From contig JAHRHA010000020.1 of NCBI GenBank assembly GCA_020027875.1, positions 1 through 59,175 of the forward strand: a DNA stretch of 59,175 nucleotides, given 5' to 3'. The notes under the pieces were generated by a model. That model was not told where the DNA came from. It saw nothing but the letters and a program-made list of their open reading frames with translations, and ran no database searches. Numbering within the stretch: position 1 is the first letter of the stretch; every line of letters begins with the position of its first letter. This DNA is from Micromonosporaceae bacterium (GTDB lineage Bacteria; Actinomycetota; Actinomycetes; Mycobacteriales; Micromonosporaceae). Position numbers and translations under genes: made by a program. Of this stretch, positions 55,010 to 59,175 are shown piece by piece.

Positions 55010-56031
55010 ACGTGGTCGACTTCGCGCTGCCTCCCGCGCTGGAGGCGCACGAGCCGCCGGAGGCGCGTGGGCTGGCTCGCGATGGGGTACGGCTGCTTGT
55101 CGGTTTTGGCGAGGGTTCGATGGCCCATCACCGCTTCACCGACCTGCCCTCGTTGTTGCGGGCGGGGGACGTGCTAGTGGTGAACACGTCGGCGACCCTT
55201 CCGGCCGCGGTCCCCGTTGCCGACGACAGCGGTCTGGTCGTGCACTTCTCGACCGAGAATCCTTCCGTGGCCGGTACGTGGGTGGTGGAGCTGCGGTCGC
55301 GCGGTGGAACCGCGCCGCATCCGGGTGGCGGGCCGTTTGTCCGCTATCCGCTGCCGGGCGCGGCGGCGCTGACGCTGCGCGAGCCGTACTCGCACGGCCG
55401 GCTGTGGGTTGCCGACGTCGACGCCGGCCCTGATCTCGACGTGCCGGCCTATCTGCACCGGCATGGGCGGCCGATCCGCTACTCCTATGTGGAGCATGAT
55501 TGGCCGCTGCCGTACTACCAGACTGTCTTCGCCAGCTACCCGGGCAGCGCGGAGATGCCCAGCGCCGGGCGGCCGTTCACGGATCGGACTGTCACCGCGC
55601 TGGTCACCGCCGGAGTACTGATCGTGCCAGTTCTGCTGCACGCTGGCGTCGCTTCGGCGGAGGCGCACGAGCGCCCGTACCCGGAGCACTTTTCCGTTCC
55701 CGCGGCAACGGCCCGGGTTGTCACGCAGGCCCGCGCCGCCGGGGGCCGCGTCATCGCGGTCGGCACGACTGTTGTGCGCGCGCTGGAGAGCGCCGCGGAC
55801 CTCAGTGGTGTGCACGCGGCGCACGGCTGGACCGACCTGGTGGTAACGCCGGAGCGGGGCGTGAGGGTAGTCGACGGGCTGCTGACGGGACTGCACGAGC
55901 CGCGAGCGTCGCATGTGGACGTCGTCGCCGCGATCGCCGGGCCGGAGTTGCTGGCCCTCTGTTATGGCGAGGCGGCGACGCACGGCTACCTGTGGCACGA
56001 GTTCGGGGACGTGAACCTGCTCCTGCCGTAA
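55006..56031 (+). CDS. QueA-like S-adenosylmethionine:tRNA ribosyltransferase-isomerase family protein
   Basis: 341 aa. QueA-family motifs: FADLPSLL-like FTDLPSLLRAGDVLVVNTSATLP near residue 45 (cited as FTDLPSLLRAGD and VVNTSATLP), YQTVFASYPGSAEMPSAGRPFT near 175, VIAVGTTVVRALESAA, and a C-terminal HGYLWHEFGD. True QueA makes epoxyqueuosine in tRNA, but actinobacteria of this type usually lack queuosine genes and no tgt is present here. A relative with a different substrate is likely. Confidence 0.85.
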   Translation: MNVVDFALPPALEAHEPPEARGLARDGVRLLVGFGEGSMAHHRFTDLPSLLRAGDVLVVNTSATLPAAVPVADDSGLVVHFSTENPSVAGTWVVELRSRGGTAPHPGGGPFVRYPLPGAAALTLREPYSHGRLWVADVDAGPDLDVPAYLHRHGRPIRYSYVEHDWPLPYYQTVFASYPGSAEMPSAGRPFTDRTVTALVTAGVLIVPVLLHAGVASAEAHERPYPEHFSVPAATARVVTQARAAGGRVIAVGTTVVRALESAADLSGVHAAHGWTDLVVTPERGVRVVDGLLTGLHEPRASHVDVVAAIAGPELLALCYGEAATHGYLWHEFGDVNLLLP

Positions 56032-56123
56032 TGGTTGGCCCAGTCCCGGGCCCCTTTGGGAATCCGGGGTGGTTGCTCAGAGTGATGGGAACTCGGCAGG
56101 TCGACCACAAACTGTCGGGGCCG

Positions 56124-56150
56124 TTTGCTCTGCTTCCTTGGAGGCAACAC
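56124..56150. repeat. Single arm of the family C element
   Basis: TTTGCTCTGCTTCC at the start and GAGGCAACAC at the end match the left arms at 25045 and 48655. Similarity continues into ACCTGCGAA as in copy 2 and then stops. No right arm is found nearby, so this is a truncated or half copy. Confidence 0.75.
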
Positions 56151-56322
56151 CGACTTGACCTGCGAATTCGCCCGAAGAGGCATTACATCTACTGCCACCG
56201 ATGTAACGCAGGGCTATCGGCTTGAGTAGCGGGCTGCCCGGGTCGGCGTCATACCGAGGCCGCGGCATGCGACGTCGGCTCGTACCTGGCCGGCCGGCCT
56301 TCGCGTCATCGCTCGCCCGCAC

Positions 56323-56376
56323 CGTGATCACGTGACCCTGCCCGTGTGCCCGCACGGAAATAGTCACGCGATCACG
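56323..56376. repeat. 14-bp-arm palindrome downstream of mycP
   Basis: CGTGATCACGTGAC (56323-56336) and GTCACGCGATCACG (56363-56376) pair with one mismatch. The loop contains a second small palindrome (GTGTGCCCGCAC). It lies in the convergent gap and may be a bidirectional terminator. Confidence 0.55.
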
Positions 56377-56487
56377 AAGGAGACGAGAGGCCGACGATCG
56401 CAACTCCGATGTGAGCGGCCATCCGTCGTGTGGCACTGCTTCGATAACCCGTACAGCGATGCGCAGAACTCGGCGCGGACGGGAATC

Positions 56488-57570
56488 CTATCCGCTCCTG
56501 CGGCGAGCGAACGCGGCGACGAAGCCCGCGCAGAGGAGGGCTACCAGTAGGAGTGCGCCGATGGCGGCGAGGTTGCGCGTGTTGCTAGCCCCGTCTGGTC
56601 TGGCGATCGGGCCGGCCGGGGTGTCCGCGGTAGGGGTGTCGGATGGTTGCAATGGTGGGACATCGGCGGTGAGTGCCTTGACGAGGTTGACTACGCCGAA
56701 GCCGTACTGATCGTCGCGTCCGGGCGGGCCCTTGTCGTCGGCGGTGGCGGTGAGGCGGTGGATGACCTCGGTAGCGGAGAGGTCCGGGTACTTGGAACGG
56801 ACGAGCGCCGCCGCCCCCGCGATGATCGCCGTGGCGTCACTGGTCCCGGTGCCCTTCTGGTAGCCAGTGTTCGACGGCAGACGAGTGTCTGTGGTCGCGA
56901 TGTCGACGGCCGGAGCGGAAAGGATCGCGAACGGGCTGATCACTGAGAATTTGGCGTGGTTACCCGCTTGATCCACGCCTGCTGCGCCCACCACACCTGG
57001 GTAGGCGACTGGGTACACGAGGTTGTCGAACGGTTCGTTGCCAACGCCCGCGATCACCACAACGTCGCGTTCGATCGCCCGTTTGACCGCCATTCTCGCT
57101 TCGCTGGAGTCCTCCTCGCTGTAAGCGAGGCAGAGCACCGTCACGCCGTTGTCGACGGCCCAATCGACCGCCTTCCCCGACCCTGCTCCGACGAAGGAGA
57201 TCTTGGTGCGAACAGGCAGGATCTTGGCGCGCGGTGCTATGCCGAGAGCGCGGCCGTGGGCGGCGATGAGGCCCGCCATGGATGTGCCGTGCCCATCGAG
57301 ATCCTTCCTCCCATCCGTGCTCTGTGATGTGAAGTCGATGCCGGGGAGGACGCTGCCGGCCAAGTCTGGGTGTCCACCATCCACACCGGTGTCAACGACT
57401 CCGACGATCACACCCTCACCTTGGCTGTGCTTGTGCGCCTCGGAGACATTGAGGAAGCCAAGGTGCCATTGGGCGTCGCGGATGGGGTCGGCTATAGCGG
57501 GGGCCGCGATCGCCATTGGGATAGCAGGCCCGACGAGTGCAGCCGCAACCAATCGGCGGATCCCCTTCAC
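56488..57570 (-). CDS. mycP: Mycosin-type subtilisin protease of a type VII secretion locus
   Basis: 360 aa from the GTG at 57570, which overlaps the upstream stop. Signal peptide (LVAAALVGPAIPMAIAAPAIA). S8 triad: Asp in GVVDTGVDGGHPDL, His in LDGHGTSMAGLIA, Ser in GTGTSDATAIIAGAAALV, plus the oxyanion Asn in AGVGNEPFDN. C-terminal membrane helix (AIGALLLVALLCAGFVAAF) with basic tail. This is the mycosin layout; MycP anchors at the membrane and is needed for ESX secretion. The serine motif GTSDAT departs from the common GTSFAAP/GTSMA. Confidence 0.92.
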   Translation of the reverse strand: MKGIRRLVAAALVGPAIPMAIAAPAIADPIRDAQWHLGFLNVSEAHKHSQGEGVIVGVVDTGVDGGHPDLAGSVLPGIDFTSQSTDGRKDLDGHGTSMAGLIAAHGRALGIAPRAKILPVRTKISFVGAGSGKAVDWAVDNGVTVLCLAYSEEDSSEARMAVKRAIERDVVVIAGVGNEPFDNLVYPVAYPGVVGAAGVDQAGNHAKFSVISPFAILSAPAVDIATTDTRLPSNTGYQKGTGTSDATAIIAGAAALVRSKYPDLSATEVIHRLTATADDKGPPGRDDQYGFGVVNLVKALTADVPPLQPSDTPTADTPAGPIARPDGASNTRNLAAIGALLLVALLCAGFVAAFARRRSG

Positions 57571-58793
57571 CGGCTCAACCCGATCACGCCCGGACCAGGG
57601 TCGTGGTCTGTGGGCTCGCGTCCGGGTTCGAGCACCGCGGGGCCGCCCTCCCGAACCGCCCAAGGGTCGTCCGGATCCGCTGTGGAACGGCGCCAGTGCG
57701 CGGCGCCGACGCCTGCCCGGCCAGATGCGGCTACGCCGCCACCTGACGCCACAAGCGGCCGGAAACCGGCTGGTGGGGGGACCATGGGAGCCATCGGCAT
57801 CGCACCCTGTGTCCCTGCGCGACCTGCAGCACCGCCACCTGGCGCCCGGCCACTCTCGCCGGACGTCTTCTGACCGGCGGGTGCGCGTGCACCGATGATC
57901 CCGCCGGGTGCAAGCACCGTGGGGTAGGGCGTCGCGGCAAACGACCCGGCGCCCGCACTGTAAGGAATTGATCCGATGATGTTTGGCGCGTTGCTTAGCG
58001 GTGGCGACGGAACGGTGGTGCCTGCCAGCACAGGATCTGCGTCGAACGAGGCGGGCATCGTCGATAGTGGCCCACCATGCGGCGGGGGAGGGTCGAACCT
58101 CATTGCTGGAATGGTGGGGCCCCGGAACGAACCTGTGGGCACAGTGCCGCCGATGCCGTTTGTCTTGATCTGTATCGGGACACCGAATGTATATCTCGCG
58201 GGCACGTTGATTCGGGCTGCCTCGGCGCCGACGGCCGCGTCCGTCGTGGCCATGACCGTTCGCGCCTGCAGATCGAGCGTGGCCCGCCAGTTGTCCGGCG
58301 GGCGCTGCAGGTCGGGTGGGGCTGCCGGAATGGGAATCTGGCCGGGCGCTGGCGTGGGCTGCGGAATCAACTGCTGCTCCGCGAGGGCGTACGTCCGTCG
58401 CTGCTCCAGCAGGGCAGCGATCTCCGCCTGGGCCAGGCTGATTGCGTACGAAATCTTGCGTAGCGGGTCCTGATTGTCGAGCGCGGCCTGCGCGTTCTGG
58501 CGCATCGAGGAGACGAGATGACTGACCTGGTTCTTGAATGCCTCGGCGGCGGATCCGGGGCGGGGCGGCCACCGTTCGAGGAGTTGGTTGAGCGCCCGCT
58601 CGAGCTGGTCGGCCTGATCGGTGCAGAGGGCGGCCATGCGGCGCCAGGCGTCGTGCTGCGTCCAGTTCACCCAGCGGTCCTCGTCGCGGACCATGTCCCA
58701 GATCTCGTCGAGGCGGTAGGGACTCCAGTCGGTCTGAGGGACGCCGCCGCCAGAGTGCGGAGTGACTCCGGAGATGTACCGCTGGTCGCTCAC
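57567..58793 (-). CDS. PPE/ESX-substrate-like protein with Pro/Gly-rich C-terminus
   Basis: 408 aa. The N-terminal ~170 residues are helical and Trp/Gln-rich (WSPYRLDEIWDMVRDEDRWV, WTQHDAWRRMAALCTDQADQL), like the helical hairpin of PPE or large WXG-type proteins. The rest is a Pro/Gly/Ala-rich low-complexity region ending in an acidic DDPWAVREGG motif, as in ESX substrates of Micromonosporaceae. It overlaps mycP and the WXG100-sized gene on either side. Confidence 0.72.
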   Translation of the reverse strand: MSDQRYISGVTPHSGGGVPQTDWSPYRLDEIWDMVRDEDRWVNWTQHDAWRRMAALCTDQADQLERALNQLLERWPPRPGSAAEAFKNQVSHLVSSMRQNAQAALDNQDPLRKISYAISLAQAEIAALLEQRRTYALAEQQLIPQPTPAPGQIPIPAAPPDLQRPPDNWRATLDLQARTVMATTDAAVGAEAARINVPARYTFGVPIQIKTNGIGGTVPTGSFRGPTIPAMRFDPPPPHGGPLSTMPASFDADPVLAGTTVPSPPLSNAPNIIGSIPYSAGAGSFAATPYPTVLAPGGIIGARAPAGQKTSGESGRAPGGGAAGRAGTQGAMPMAPMVPPPAGFRPLVASGGGVAASGRAGVGAAHWRRSTADPDDPWAVREGGPAVLEPGREPTDHDPGPGVIGLSR

Positions 58794-59175
58794 TTCTCCG
58801 TCCCCAGCCGCAGGCGGTTCAGCTCCCGCTGCGTTTCGCGCTCGCGCTCCACGATCTTTGCGGTCTGCGCGTCGTTGAACGCGGCGGCCAGTTCTGCAGT
58901 GACTCTGGAGGAGTTCGCCGCCGAGGAGAGGTCGGTCTCCCCGTACTTTGTCGCCACGCGTTGGATGGCGTCGATGAGGATCTCGGCGGTCTCGACGTAC
59001 TCGGCGAGGTTTGCGGTCGACGTCCGCAGCGACTCGTGGTACGTCCGGCGGGCGGCCTGGACCTGATTGCCGACGTTTCGCAGGCCGAAGCCGACGCCCA
59101 TACTGTGATCGTGGTTGATGCTCTGGACACCGGGCTTGAGGTTGGCGTCGAGCTCGCGGCCGAGGAGGCTCCGGA
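58790..59175 (-). CDS. WXG100-sized helical protein of the ESX locus, partial at right edge
   Basis: The frame is open to the window end; an internal ATG at 59101 gives 103 aa, but the upstream RELDANLKPGVQSINHDHS in frame suggests a start beyond the edge. It is highly helical (ETAEILIDAIQRVATKYGET). That C-terminal pattern of YxxxD/E-like spacing fits ESX-secreted partners. It overlaps the PPE-like gene by ATGA, so the two are probably co-secreted as a heterodimer. No WXG tripeptide is visible. Confidence 0.65.
   Translation of the reverse strand, partial: RSLLGRELDANLKPGVQSINHDHSMGVGFGLRNVGNQVQAARRTYHESLRTSTANLAEYVETAEILIDAIQRVATKYGETDLSSAANSSRVTAELAAAFNDAQTAKIVERERETQRELNRLRLGTEK

Larger units (their letters stand above)
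56032..56487. other. Intergenic region with half-element and hairpins
   Basis: 456 bp between the QueA-like gene and mycP, which converge. It holds one arm of the family C element, a 7-bp-stem hairpin (TTACATC 56184, GATGTAA 56201) and a 14-bp-stem palindrome at 56323-56376. No gene was recognised. Confidence 0.6.

Noticed and set aside
57571-58572. Large Arg-rich N-terminal extension of mycosin
   Set aside because: It is a same-strand shadow of the PPE-like gene in another frame; the signal peptide begins at GTG 57570.

Overview
The window reads as high-GC actinobacterial chromosome, most likely Micromonosporaceae or a close relative. Grounds: strong G/C third-position bias, many GTG starts and ATGA/GTGA stop-start overlaps, a DUF222 gene, actinobacterial RNase J, LuxR/HisKA_3 two-component pairs and a type VII secretion edge carrying a mycosin. 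The family-level placement is inference. No rRNA, tRNA, CRISPR, phage or intact IS element was seen.

Layout. 0-0.65 kb: a DUF222 gene running off the left edge. 0.9-9.8 kb: RNase J, an SDR divergent from an AraC-type regulator, an ABC exporter of three genes, a GGDEF/EAL protein and a phosphodiesterase. 10-13.8 kb: a carbohydrate ABC importer (lipoprotein plus two permeases). 13.9-18.1 kb: an ABC-2 exporter divergent from a histidine kinase/LuxR pair. 18.1-25.0 kb: a tightly packed uric acid operon: OHCU decarboxylase, hydroxyisourate hydrolase, uricase, malate synthase, a DUF6986 aldolase, allantoinase and allantoicase. 25.3-32.1 kb: an AlkZ-like protein, then DUF2877/FdrA/DUF1116 (AllH/AllF/AllG, oxamate carbamoyltransferase) divergent from PucR. 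32.3-37.8 kb: a three-subunit molybdenum hydroxylase with a CoxG-like protein and a nitrilase-family amidase. 38.0-40.6 kb: TetR and a DrrAB-type exporter, looking inserted. 40.7-48.6 kb: HyuA, HyuB, carbamate kinase, a cyanurate/barbiturate-type ring-opening amidohydrolase and a malonyl-CoA-synthetase-like ligase. 49.2-56.0 kb: a cysteine-desulfurase-like enzyme, a MEDS/HATPase protein, a lipoprotein, a second two-component pair, and an SDR plus QueA-like pair. 56.5-59.2 kb: mycosin, a PPE-like protein and a WXG100-sized protein of an ESX-type locus.

How it works together. From 18 to 48.6 kb the window is a nitrogen-heterocycle catabolic island. The first block takes urate to allantoate and ureidoglycolate and includes two possible glyoxylate-handling enzymes. 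AllFGH plus carbamate kinase would draw ATP, CO2 and NH3 from oxalurate. The Mo-hydroxylase, ring-opening amidohydrolase and malonyl-CoA-type ligase together fit an oxidative pyrimidine route (uracil, barbiturate, ureidomalonate, malonate, malonyl-CoA). That assignment is my inference.

The island is also marked by small palindromic elements of at least three families. Two of these lie inside or across coding sequence. Short in-frame tandem repeats occur at the C-termini of three island genes, each at a translational-coupling junction.
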